Positions 26,999 to 35,800 of a stretch of DNA of 64,000 bases are shown in pieces. Below the pieces are notes generated by a model. It was not told the DNA's origin and did no database searches. It worked only from the letters and a program-made list of their open reading frames with translations. Within the stretch, counting starts at the first letter, position 1. Every line of letters starts with the position of its first letter. Source of the DNA: Aurantiacibacter sp. MUD61 (GTDB taxonomy: Bacteria > Pseudomonadota > Alphaproteobacteria > Sphingomonadales > Sphingomonadaceae); NCBI RefSeq assembly GCF_027912455.1, contig NZ_CP115446.1:1139501-1203500 (forward strand), written 5' to 3'. The translations under genes and the position numbers were made by a program.

Positions 26999-27262
26999 TA
27001 GCCAATAGAGTATCGCTGCATTGATCAACGGCGCACCGATGCCGAGGGCCGGTCCTCGTAACCCTGCCTGCTCACCGAGCAAGTTCCATGGCAAGCCAAG
27101 CGGCATCAGGAAAATGGCCGACAGCGGATCGCGCTCCTGCCCGAACCACCCATAAGTGCCGACGAGGAACAGGAAGACCGCGATCACATAAAGGATGGCA
27201 AAGACCACGAATGCCCATTTCGCCACCGGCCGGCGTGGCGCCTCCGCCGTCACGTCAGCCAC
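26987..27262 (-). CDS. small three-helix membrane protein
   Basis: 91 residues. Hydrophobic segments at about 15-37 (WAFVVFAILYVIAVFLFLVG), 46-60 and 73-88 (GIGAPLINAAILYWLW). No family recognised. Its last codons (WKR and stop) are in direct repeat B. The start lies 8 nt inside the lipoprotein gene upstream, so the two are translationally coupled. Confidence 0.7.
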   Translation of the reverse strand: MADVTAEAPRRPVAKWAFVVFAILYVIAVFLFLVGTYGWFGQERDPLSAIFLMPLGLPWNLLGEQAGLRGPALGIGAPLINAAILYWLWKR

Positions 27263-27725
27263 CGGTGATCAGCGCATCGACGATGACATAGCTTTCCGGG
27301 CCGTACTGAATGGTCACCTGATCGCCATCGCGCGTGTAATCGAAATCCCAGCCCGCCGAGCCGTCAGCCTCTGCGCTGTCCGCCCCGACAGGCGTCGTGC
27401 CATCGAAGAAAAGGGCGCGTTTGAATCCATCGGGTTTCTGCACTTCGACGAGATGCGAGCCGTCTTCCATCCAGTTGCGCACGACACCGGCATCGCAGCT
27501 TTGGGTGGGCTCTGCGCCGTCGAAGCCGCAGTCGAGTATCGTCGTGGCATTGTATTCCGTGCCATCGACCAGAGCGTCCTCCTCGTCTTGTGTCGCATCG
27601 ACTGAAGAAGCGTCCGTCGTCGTTTCCGCTTCCGCTGCCTCGTCGGCCTCAGGCTCCGCAGTTTCGTCGCCACTGCATGCGATAAGGCTTGCACAGGCGA
27701 GGCTCGCCCAGATCAATTTCCTCAT
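27255..27725 (-). CDS. lipoprotein
   Basis: 156 residues. Signal peptide II with lipobox L14-I-A-C17 (ASLIACSGD), then an acidic Ala/Glu/Thr stretch (residues about 20-50), then a compact part with TEYNATTILDCGFDGAEPTQ and two cysteines (C65 and C78 by count) that could form a disulfide. Ends ...YVIVDALITGG. Family unknown. Coupled to the small membrane protein. Confidence 0.75.
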   Translation of the reverse strand: MRKLIWASLACASLIACSGDETAEPEADEAAEAETTTDASSVDATQDEEDALVDGTEYNATTILDCGFDGAEPTQSCDAGVVRNWMEDGSHLVEVQKPDGFKRALFFDGTTPVGADSAEADGSAGWDFDYTRDGDQVTIQYGPESYVIVDALITGG

Positions 27726-27761
27726 GAGAATGCTTTCCTTTCCAGACCCGATGGGGCGAGC

Positions 27762-28370
27762 CTAAAGCGCGCCTTCATCACCGGTGAACATCACTTCACC
27801 GATCGTGCCGTCGCGATAGGCCAGGCAACGCCATGGGGCGGTTGCACCTTCCACATTGACGTAAATGCCGATCGCTGCCTCGGACTCTTCGATACGGTTG
27901 GTCCCGATGACATTGGCCCCGGTATCGGCGGCGACACGATCTGCACACCGCGATTCCAGGCTGTTAGGGCCGCGGATCGCCACTCCTGCATTGCCCCCCG
28001 GGGCATCGCGCTCAGGAGGTGGCGGGGGGCCATTTTCGCCCATCCCGACATTGGCATCGCCCATCGGGACCGAGACCAGCCGCACGCCTTCCACATTGCC
28101 GACGATGTCGCCGCCGAGCGCCTCTGCCGAGGCTTCGCTTGGACAACCGACGAGCAGCGCGCTGTCATCGAGATAGTTCGAGGTTGCTGCGCTTTCGCCA
28201 AGCTGGCGGCAGGGGTCGCCAGAGGCCGGATAGCCATCGCCGAAAGGCGCGAGGATTTCGGGAATTTCCGCGAGTTCTTCCGGCGTCTCCGGATCAAGCG
28301 TGTCGGTCTCCCCGCTACAGCCAGCAAGCGGGAAGGCGAGGGCAGCGCCCAGCAGTGCAATTCGACGCAT
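27762..28370 (-). CDS. lipoprotein
   Basis: 202 residues from ATG 28370, with lipobox L15-A-G-C18 (FPLAGCSGE). The mature part has four further cysteines, a Pro-rich loop (GPPPPPERD near 112) and a globular end (ESRCADRVAADTGANVIGTNRIEESEAAIGIYVNVEG). No recognised family, but the tail resembles cystatin-like periplasmic domains only weakly. 10 nt downstream of the secreted duplicate-domain gene at 28381; 36 nt before the next lipoprotein gene, so the run may be one operon. Confidence 0.72.
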   Translation of the reverse strand: MRRIALLGAALAFPLAGCSGETDTLDPETPEELAEIPEILAPFGDGYPASGDPCRQLGESAATSNYLDDSALLVGCPSEASAEALGGDIVGNVEGVRLVSVPMGDANVGMGENGPPPPPERDAPGGNAGVAIRGPNSLESRCADRVAADTGANVIGTNRIEESEAAIGIYVNVEGATAPWRCLAYRDGTIGEVMFTGDEGAL

Positions 28371-28380
28371 CACGCTCTCC

Positions 28381-29175
28381 TCAGCGGCAGTTCGGGTTCT
28401 GGCCGATATCGCGAATATCGTAGATGTGGCCATCGGCGATGGTCATCTGCACGCATTGGCGCGTGTTCCGATTGTACTGGATCGAATAGCGCGTATTGCC
28501 GCTCGTGAAATTGTCCACCTGGCGGAAGCCGCGACTTTCCATCGTGTCCATGGCGCCGGCTGCGCGCGAGCCCTGCAGGTCGCTGATCTGCGCTGCCTGA
28601 TGGTATCCGCCACGCCGGCTGTGATGGCGCAAGTTGGTGTTACGTTGATCCACCCCAGCCGAATAGCCAGCGGAGTACCCCTCCGACCGGTCGCGGTTGT
28701 GATAGGATGCGTTGTGCAGTCCGTCATTGTAGCCGCGTTCGTAGTCGCGTTCGTATGCATGATCGTCGCTGTGGCGGTTATCATCGTGATGGTTGCTGCT
28801 GTGCCCGAAGATCGCGCCAAGAACGGCTGCACCCGCCGCAACACCCAAAGCTGCCGTGGCATCAGCGTTCATGTGGTGGCCGCAGTCCTGATCGCTGGCA
28901 TCGGTGATGGATTGGATGCGACCGCGGTATTCCTCGACCTGCACGCAATCATCGTCCTCTTCGTCCCACCAATAGCTGTAATTGTAGCCCTGCGAGTTCC
29001 GGTTGTGGCTCACAAAGCCGAAGCCGCGATTGCGCAGCTCGGTCTCCGCATCGGCAGCGAACATACCATTAATATCAACAAGCTGGGCTGCATCTTCGGC
29101 CTGTGCGGCGATAGGCATAGCCATCATCGAAGTGGCGGCAAGCAGGCAGGCGGTGGAACGGATTTTGCAAAACAT
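28381..29175 (-). CDS. secreted protein with two copies of one cysteine-paired domain
   Basis: 264 residues, signal peptide to about residue 26 (IAAQA-E). Residues about 34-98 and 198-264 are similar: both start with D-hydrophobic-x-G, run through 'E/DTMESRGF or ELRNRGFGFV', contain tyrosine/asparagine-rich strands ending in the motif C-V-Q-hydrophobic (DDCVQVEEYRGRIQSI and RQCVQMTIADGHIYDI), and end in a cysteine (QDC, PNC). Between them sit a short hydrophobic piece (LGVAAGAAVLGAIFG) and His/Asp/Tyr-rich repeats (HSSNHHDDNRHSDDH, ERDYERGYNDG). The His/Asp part may bind metal. Divergent from the DUF4402 gene cluster. Confidence 0.72.
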   Translation of the reverse strand: MFCKIRSTACLLAATSMMAMPIAAQAEDAAQLVDINGMFAADAETELRNRGFGFVSHNRNSQGYNYSYWWDEEDDDCVQVEEYRGRIQSITDASDQDCGHHMNADATAALGVAAGAAVLGAIFGHSSNHHDDNRHSDDHAYERDYERGYNDGLHNASYHNRDRSEGYSAGYSAGVDQRNTNLRHHSRRGGYHQAAQISDLQGSRAAGAMDTMESRGFRQVDNFTSGNTRYSIQYNRNTRQCVQMTIADGHIYDIRDIGQNPNCR

Positions 29176-29193
29176 CGGTCTCTCCCCTTTTAG

Positions 29194-29226
29194 GGAAGCG
29201 AGACCTGCTGAAAGCGACTCGCTTCC
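29194..29226. promoter_or_regulatory. perfect inverted repeat in the divergent region
   Basis: GGAAGCGAG (29194-29202) and CTCGCTTCC (29218-29226) are perfect complements separated by 15 nt. On the minus strand it is 18 nt upstream of the start at 29175 and outside the AGGGGAGAG ribosome site; it may be an operator or a leader hairpin. Confidence 0.55.
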
Positions 29227-29376
29227 AAGACGGGAAGAGGCTGTTCCACCGGAGCAGCGCAGTCAAGGTGTTTAAGATTCTTCGCTGAACGCGCCGAAGG
29301 TCGCGGCGTGGTGTCCTGTTTGCCGAATGACTGTAAAGTGGATACAACTGAGTCAATTCGGTTTTTACCTTGAACA

Positions 29377-29955
29377 ATGTTGTATTCCTCGGCCCTGGCA
29401 ATCCTCGCATTTCTCTTTTCCGGCAGCACTGCCGGTGGAGAGCCTGCGCCATCAGCCACGGCAGCGCCGCTCGCACCTGCGTCGGTTCGCATTACGCCCG
29501 AAAGCGATCTGCATTTCGGGACCTTCATGGTCTTCGGCAGCGGTCGGCGCACGGTCGATGTGCGTGGAGGAGTGATCGACGAAGCGATCGTTCCGCTGGA
29601 AGGGTCGATCCCTGCACCCGCGCGCTTCACCGTCACCTATGACCGCGGCAACCAGAACCGCCAGGTGCTCGACATTGAAATAGACCTTTTCCTGTCGACG
29701 GTCGGTGCCGTCAGGATGCAGGGCGTCGAAGGGCGGCTGTCCGCCTTGCAGACGGATCTTCCCGGCGCGTCCCTGCCCGACGCGGGGCAACCCATCCGCC
29801 TGAGCATACCCAATTGTCGCACCCGCACCTGCTCGCGGACTTTCCATGTCGGGGGAACCCTGAATGTGACGCGGGGCCCCGGCGGCGGTGCGTCGCTCGT
29901 CATTCCGATCCCGATCTATGCCGACCTTGTGTCGGACGACAGGCAACGCCGTTGA
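29377..29955 (+). CDS. DUF4402-type secreted subunit 1
   Basis: 192 residues. Signal-type N-terminus (MLYSSALAILAFLFSGSTAG). The DUF4402 sequence trait L-x-FGxF is at 45-50 (DLHFGTFMVFGSGRRTV), and the C-terminal GGTL-x-V block is present (FHVGGTLNVTRGPGGGASLV), but the closing strand YxGxFxVxVxY of its three neighbours is absent; it ends in PIYADLVSDDRQRR. One likely disulfide (PNCRTRTC). In chaperone-usher systems such differing subunits sit at tip or base. First gene of the cluster; overlaps subunit 2 (TTGA). Confidence 0.75.
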   Translation: MLYSSALAILAFLFSGSTAGGEPAPSATAAPLAPASVRITPESDLHFGTFMVFGSGRRTVDVRGGVIDEAIVPLEGSIPAPARFTVTYDRGNQNRQVLDIEIDLFLSTVGAVRMQGVEGRLSALQTDLPGASLPDAGQPIRLSIPNCRTRTCSRTFHVGGTLNVTRGPGGGASLVIPIPIYADLVSDDRQRR

Positions 29956-30503
29956 TTGCGCGTGCCTGCCTCGTGGCTCTGGCAGGCTTTGCCGCATTGC
30001 CCGTGCACGCTCAGGACGCTTCCGGCGATACCCACCGACAGTCCGGCTCTGCCAGCGCCAGAGTGGCGCTGCCGCTCCGCGCGACTGCAGAGCGGGACCT
30101 TTCATTCGGCGTTTTCACGGTTGCGGAAGGCCAGAACGGCGAAATTGCGGTCGGCGCCTTGCCTGGCGATGCGCAATTTTCAGGCGGTGTGCGCCCCGTG
30201 TGTGCGGGAGGCGATGCTTGCAGCCCGCATGCGGCGCTCTTTGCAATCTCGGGTGACTCGGATCGTCTATACGTCTTCCGGCTTCCGCGCGATGTCAGCC
30301 TGACAGGGATTCGCGGCGGGCAGGCGATGATCGTGACCGACCTCACCGGCAGCAGCCAGAATGCGCGGCAGACCTCAGGCGCCGGGGCATTAGACGGTGG
30401 GGGCGAGGATGTGTTTTCTGTCGGCGGGCGGCTGGATGTTCCGGGCAATGCGACGCCCGATAGCTATAGCGGCGAGTTCACCGTCACCATCGATTATTTG
30501 TGA
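29952..30503 (+). CDS. DUF4402-type secreted subunit 2
   Basis: 183 residues from TTG 29952, which overlaps the subunit 1 stop and yields a clean signal peptide (MIARACLVALAGFAALPVHA-Q). FGVF at 52-55 (DLSFGVFTVAEGQNGEI), a Cys pair (RPVCAGGDACSP), and the complete C-terminal block FSVGGRLDV...YSGEFTVTIDYL. The last strand with alternating hydrophobics is what chaperone and neighbour subunits bind in donor-strand systems. Secreted structural subunit by inference. Confidence 0.8.
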   Translation: MIARACLVALAGFAALPVHAQDASGDTHRQSGSASARVALPLRATAERDLSFGVFTVAEGQNGEIAVGALPGDAQFSGGVRPVCAGGDACSPHAALFAISGDSDRLYVFRLPRDVSLTGIRGGQAMIVTDLTGSSQNARQTSGAGALDGGGEDVFSVGGRLDVPGNATPDSYSGEFTVTIDYL

Positions 30504-30544
30504 GTTATGGTTAAGATGAGACTACCGTCAGAACACGTAACAAT

Positions 30545-30593
30545 ACGTAGCCCCGTGTAAATTTGTTAACGATTAGGGGTTAACACGTAGCCC
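30545..30593 (+). promoter_or_regulatory. repeated ACGTAGCCC in the leader of subunit 3
   Basis: ACGTAGCCC occurs at 30545-30553 and again at 30585-30593, 40 bp apart (about four helical turns), with TAGCCCC/GGGGTTA able to form a 7-bp stem between them and two GTTAAC sites inside. The 174-bp gap before subunit 3 is the longest in the cluster, so this is the likely control region of the major subunit. Confidence 0.4.
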
Positions 30594-30677
30594 ATCGGGA
30601 CTTCGCCACGGCTTGTTCCCGTTCCTGTCCGCCTTGGGGGGTGGGCATCATTTGAGACAAAATGAAGGGTACGATAC

Positions 30678-31181
30678 GTGAAAAAATTTGCTGTTCTCGC
30701 GGCTGTTGCAGCTGCATTTACTTCGACCTCCGCTTTTGCGCAGGCTCTTGACGACAACCAGGCAGAAGGCTCGGCCACTGCTGAAGTCGTCGCTCCGATC
30801 ACGCTGACCCACGTCGTGGGCGCAGAGCTTGCTTTCGGATCGTTCACCGCCGGTACGGGTGGTACGGTCGTCGTTTCGCAGGCTGGCGTCGGCTCGGTGA
30901 CGGGTGACGTGGTCCACATGTCCGACTCGATCGAATCCGCAGACGAATTCGACGTTGCAGGCGACGCAGGCCGTCAGTTCTCGATCACCACCACTCCCGA
31001 CGTGATCACCCACACCGATGGCACCACCACCATGTCCTTCGTCCCGAGCGCGCCGGCAACCGGCACGCTGGACGTGAATGGCGACGCCAACTTCGCGGTC
31101 GGCGGCACGCTGACGGTGGGCGCAAGCCAGCTGGCTGGTGACTACGCAGGTACCTACCTCGTAGAAGTCGCCTACAACTAA
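30678..31181 (+). CDS. DUF4402-type major subunit 3
   Basis: 167 residues from GTG (MKKFAVLAAVAAAFTSTSAF, cleavage AFA-Q). The shortest and most regular of the four: FGSF at 53-56 (LAFGSFTAGTGG), Thr/Val/Gly-rich strands, no cysteine, almost no Arg/Lys in the mature part, and the end FAVGGTLTVGASQLAGDYAG then TYLVEVAYN. Own leader region upstream and a strong hairpin right after the stop. These traits suggest the abundant shaft subunit. Confidence 0.82.
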   Translation: MKKFAVLAAVAAAFTSTSAFAQALDDNQAEGSATAEVVAPITLTHVVGAELAFGSFTAGTGGTVVVSQAGVGSVTGDVVHMSDSIESADEFDVAGDAGRQFSITTTPDVITHTDGTTTMSFVPSAPATGTLDVNGDANFAVGGTLTVGASQLAGDYAGTYLVEVAYN

Positions 31182-31190
31182 GATTCCGGT

Positions 31191-31219
31191 GCGGGCCGTG
31201 GAACTGTTCTGCGGCCCGC
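31191..31219 (+). promoter_or_regulatory. hairpin after the major subunit gene
   Basis: GCGGGCCG (31191-31198) pairs with CGGCCCGC (31212-31219), 8 bp, loop 13 nt, 9 nt past the stop. No U-tract follows, so partial termination or mRNA stabilisation is more likely than a full stop; similar elements follow major pilin genes in other pilus operons. Confidence 0.5.
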
Positions 31220-31237
31220 CCCTGATCGCTCTCCGCC

Positions 31238-31774
31238 ATGTCGATGCGATACCATCTGGTCCTCTTCGCTGCGGCGAGCATTGGTCTCGCGGGCATAGCG
31301 ACACCTGCCCAGGCGCAGCAAAACGACGCGCAGATGGAAGGCAACGCAGGCGGAACCGTCGTGTCCCCTTCGCGGGTCAGGCATCTGGCGGATCTTCGCT
31401 TCGGGGCATTCGCCAGCCCTGAAACAGCCAGCACGATACGGGTCGATGTTGACGGTACGGTCGTGCCGACAGGCGCTGTCGTTGCCGGTATGAACGTGGA
31501 CCAGCCTCCTGAAGGCAGGGGGCCTGCGCAATTCCATATCGAGCAGGATCGAAGCCGCTTCTTCACTGCTTTCTATCCGTCGCAGATCATCATCACCAAC
31601 AGTGCTTCAGCCAGCATGCTGGTGAACAATACGACCGCACGGCTCGTGCGCACGCGGCAGCGCGGGCGGAATTCGGAATGGCGGCTCGATATGGGCGGAA
31701 CGCTCAATATCGTCGGCAATCAGCCGACCGGAAGCTACTCCGGCGACTTCGTGATAACGGTGGCTTACTTCTAG
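31238..31774 (+). CDS. DUF4402-type secreted subunit 4
   Basis: 178 residues; ATG 31238 or 31244. Signal peptide (cleavage PAQA-Q), FGAF at 55-58 (DLRFGAFASPETAS), then basic loops (RTRQRGRNSEWR) and the closing block LDMGGTLNIVGNQPTGSYSG then DFVITVAYF. No cysteine. More basic than subunit 3, perhaps a minor adaptor or anchor subunit. Followed after 66 nt by the chaperone gene. Confidence 0.8.
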   Translation: MSMRYHLVLFAAASIGLAGIATPAQAQQNDAQMEGNAGGTVVSPSRVRHLADLRFGAFASPETASTIRVDVDGTVVPTGAVVAGMNVDQPPEGRGPAQFHIEQDRSRFFTAFYPSQIIITNSASASMLVNNTTARLVRTRQRGRNSEWRLDMGGTLNIVGNQPTGSYSGDFVITVAYF

Positions 31775-31840
31775 CACGTGCTTGCCAGCGACTAGATAGT
31801 TTCCCATAGAATCTGCCGTCTCAAATACGCGGATTGCCTT

Positions 31841-32833
31841 GTGAATTTTAACCAGAATCTCTTCTCGCCCATCTTCCGCGGCGCCGCCGGGCTTGCTTGC
31901 TTGTGCGCGCTGATGGCTCCTGCAAGCCTCCATGCGCAGCAGGACGCGATCTCATCTACGCAGGCGCAGGACGAGACGGTCGAGGTGGCCGATCCCTACA
32001 GGGACGATCCGCAGGTAACGCCTATTCCCGAAGGCGCAGTGGGCGGCATGGGCGACATCAACCTCTATCCACGCCGCATTATTGTCGATCGCCGACAGCG
32101 GATTGCGACCGTCGGCCTCTACAACCGTGTGCCTGCCGTCGGCGAATATGAAATCTCGGTGCGGGATCTGGTGATGACCGAAGAGGGCGGCCTTGTCGCG
32201 CTCGACGATCCCCGCGCCGCACCCACGCTGGAGCGTCTGGATGCCGCCAGCCATATGTTGCGCTGGTCACCGCGCCGCGTCCGCCTGCTCGGCAATGAAG
32301 CGCAGACTGTTCGCATTATGGCGCGCCCGGCTGCCGATCTGCCCGACGGCGAATATCGCTCGCATTTCACCGTGATATCCGTGCCGGATACGGATGAAGG
32401 CCTGTCGATCGAGGACGCCGCCGGCGGTGCTGCGGGCAACAATGGCATCGGTGTCGTGATCCGTCCGCGCTTCGCCATTTCCATCCCCGTCATCGTCCGC
32501 ATCGGCGAAACCACGCTTGATGTCGGCATGGAGCCGGCAACTGTCATCGCCAGCGACGATGGATTGACGCTGCGTATCACGCTCACCCGCTCCGGCACGC
32601 GCTCTGCCTATGGCGATCTGATCGTCACCGCTCCGGGCATTTCCGAGCCGGTGGCGCTGGCGCGCGGTATCGGCATCTATCCGGAGATCGATAGCCGCAC
32701 GGTAGAGCTATCCGTGGGGCCGACCTGGGAAAGCGCGCTGCGCGCTCCCGGCACGGTACTGACCGCGACTTTCGTCGATGACGATGTCAATCCGGGCGAG
32801 ACCCTTGCCAGCCAGGAAATCGTGGTGCCGTGA
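31841..32833 (+). CDS. PapD-like periplasmic pilus chaperone
   Basis: 330 residues from GTG, longer than classical chaperones (about 230). Signal peptide (cleavage SLHA-Q), a Gln/Asp-rich spacer, then a PapD N-like domain from about 72: DINLYPRRIIVDRRQRIATVGLYNR, ISVRDLVMTEEGG, and LRWSPRRVRLLGNEAQTVRI, with the Arg-rich strand pair expected to anchor subunit C-termini. Residues 215-330 form a second Ig-like domain. The stop overlaps the usher start (GTGA). It would cap DUF4402 subunits until handed to the usher. Confidence 0.82.
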   Translation: MNFNQNLFSPIFRGAAGLACLCALMAPASLHAQQDAISSTQAQDETVEVADPYRDDPQVTPIPEGAVGGMGDINLYPRRIIVDRRQRIATVGLYNRVPAVGEYEISVRDLVMTEEGGLVALDDPRAAPTLERLDAASHMLRWSPRRVRLLGNEAQTVRIMARPAADLPDGEYRSHFTVISVPDTDEGLSIEDAAGGAAGNNGIGVVIRPRFAISIPVIVRIGETTLDVGMEPATVIASDDGLTLRITLTRSGTRSAYGDLIVTAPGISEPVALARGIGIYPEIDSRTVELSVGPTWESALRAPGTVLTATFVDDDVNPGETLASQEIVVP

Positions 32834-35800
32834 AGCCTCGCCGACCCGGAAGGTTGCTGGGCGGCATTTCTGTCGGCACAGTCCTGCTGGGCCTGACGGT
32901 TCCGGGTCATACTGGCCCTTCCAGCAAGGCTGATAGCGGCGCAAGGCCCGGCAATGTCGAAAGCAATCCGCGCACTCCCGGCATCGAAGAGGCCAATGCG
33001 GACGCGCCGCTGACCTACAACTGGCTGGATTTCTATCCGCCACTGCCCGAGCCGCCGCATCCGACATTCGGCCCGCGCCCGAAAGACGTTGATGCTGCGC
33101 CGATAGCCCCCCCAATAGCTTCGCCGCTCGATGACCCGCCGCGCGCGCTTGCCCCCGCGAGGAGGAGTATCGGGCGCATCGGCGCTCCCGACAATGCGCC
33201 AGCCGTCGAAAATCCGGCCGAGTTGCAACCCGACGTGGCGGCCGCAAACGCGAGTCAGCCCGAAGAGCGGGAACCCCTCTTCACCCTCTCATCCGTGGAG
33301 CGCGAGGCCGTTTCCTTCGCCCCGAGAAGCGAAGTGTCGGTTCCGGTCGAGACCTCGCCAAGTCATGGAGAGGAGCAGACCGCGTTTGCCGCTTCATCGC
33401 GGACCGATCTGGACGAATTCCTTGATCTGCTTCTCGCCGAGATGGGTACTGGCGCCGAGCTGGAGATGTCGCTTGCCGAAGACACGTCGGTTGCGAACGA
33501 AGACGAAGCTGCGCCCGCGCCGATTGTCACCGCAGACGATGACGACGCTGAGCTGGAGCCTGCACCGGTCGACGAGATCAGCGTGGTGGAGGGGGCTGAT
33601 GTGGTCGCGGAAGCTGACGCGACTCTCGCAGCTGAAGTTGAGCCAGTGGCAGAGCCACCGCCTGAGGCCGAAGTCGAAGTCGAACGATTGCCCGAAGCGG
33701 CAATTCTTACGGATGTCGAGCCAGCGGAAGAGGCGGAAACTCCGCGCGCGGTCGAGCTGGTGTCCGCCATTGAAGATACGACAAACGAAGAGAGTGTATC
33801 CGAGACAGGGGCACCAACAGAAATCGAGCCAGCAACCGCGCCCGAGCCTCAACCAGCTCCCGAACCGGTGCCAGCGCCCGAAACCGTTGCGCTGGCCGAA
33901 ACGGAGAGCACGAGCCCGCCGGCAAATACGGCCGCTTCAGACGACAGGCCGCTCATTGACCAGGTGCTGGATGCCGTGCTCGCTCCCGGTGCGGAGCCGG
34001 GCGCAACCGGCGATGCGGCCGCGCCCGCGCAGACTGGGCAGCCCAGTACCGACATCACTCCCGGCACCCAGACATTTCCTGCAGAGCCGGGACAGGCGCT
34101 GTTCGATTATGATGACGAGCTTATCCTGCAACTGCGCGTCACCGGGACGACGGCTACGGATACGATCATCGCATACGGTACGCGCGGAGGCGTGTATCTG
34201 CCGCTGGGCGAGCTCGCCCGTCTTCTCGATCTGCCGATCCAGATCAGCGACGATGGCAATTATGCAAGCGGCTGGTTCCTGTCGGAAGAGCGCACGCTCG
34301 CCATCAATTTGCGCAGCGGCAATGTGCAAACCGCTTCCGGCGCGTTCACGCTCCCGCCCGATGCTGCGCAGGCCTTCGAAGGCGAGGTTTTCCTGCGGTC
34401 GGATATATTCACCCAGCTTTTCCCGCTCGAAATCGAAACCGACCTGCGCTCGCAGGCTGTAATCCTGACCACGCTGGAGCCGTTCCCTTTCGAAGAACGC
34501 ATGCGGCGGCAGGCTGAGCGCGAACGGCTCGGGCTGCGCAACAATATGCCCGAGCAAGCCCAGTGGCCGCGCGAAGATCTGCCGTGGGATGCATTCACCG
34601 TTCCGATCGTCGACACAGAACTGCGCGCCGTGTCGGACACCGCGCGCGGCGAACGGCTGGAGACCGATCTCCGCGTTGCGGGGGATCTGGCTTTCATGAC
34701 CGCGCAGGCTTTTATCAGCGCGACCACGCGTGACGGGCTGACCGCCGCAATCGTCGAATTGGGTCGCCGCGATGCCGACGGAGACCTGCTGGGTCCGCTT
34801 CAGGCCACGCAATTCCTGGTGGGAGACGTCGCTACCGATGCGATGCCGCTGGGGCTGCGCGGGGCATCGGGGCGGGGCGCCTATGTCAGCAACCAGACGC
34901 TCGATGGCATTTCCGTTTTCGATGAAATCGACTTCCGCGGAGTCCTGCCTGACGGTTACGAAGTCGAGATCTATCGCAACGATATCCTGCTTGGATCGAC
35001 CCGCAGCCGCGTCAACGGCCAGTATGAATTTCTGCAAATCCCCGTCGATTTCGGCCTCAATGTCTTCCGGCTGGTTTTTTACGGGCCGCAAGGGCAGCGG
35101 CGTGAAGAGGTCCGGCGCATCAGTGTGGGTGACGGCAGGCTTGCTGCGGGCGATTTCACCTATTCGGCTGGTGTGGTCGAGCGAGGGGTCAATCTGCTCG
35201 GTGTGGAAGGCCCGGATTTCCGGCGCGATTTCCGATACGGCGACTGGCAGGCGAGTGCGGAAGCATCTTACGGTATCAGCGCCGATGTCACCGCCAATGT
35301 CAGCGCCGCCTTTTTCCAATATGACGGGCAGGACCGCTGGCTGACGACGGCAGGCTTGCGCACCGGCCTCGGCGGTCTCGCCCTTCGCGCCGATGCCGGG
35401 TTATCCGAAGGCGGAGGTGCAGCGGCCGGAATCGGTCTCGGAGGCAGGGCGCTTGGCGGCGGGTTCCGCCTGACCCATTTCGAATATTCCGGGCCCTTCA
35501 TCGATGAGTTGCGCGGCGCTGGCAACTTACCGCTCGACCGCGCGACGGAATTCGATTTCAACACCTCGCTCGATCTCGGGCGTGAGCTGTATGTTCCGCT
35601 TTCCCTGCGGGCGCGCAGGTCCGAATTCCAAGACGGGAGGGTGCAGACAAGTGCTGCCGCCCGCGCGTCTGTGCGACTTCCAGGCTATATCGCGTCGTCG
35701 ACGCTGAGCTATACAGGCACATCGTCACCTGACGCGCCCTCCTTTTCGCAGCTGATCGGCAATTTCGACCTGGCGACATTCAATCGCTCCTCCACGCAGC

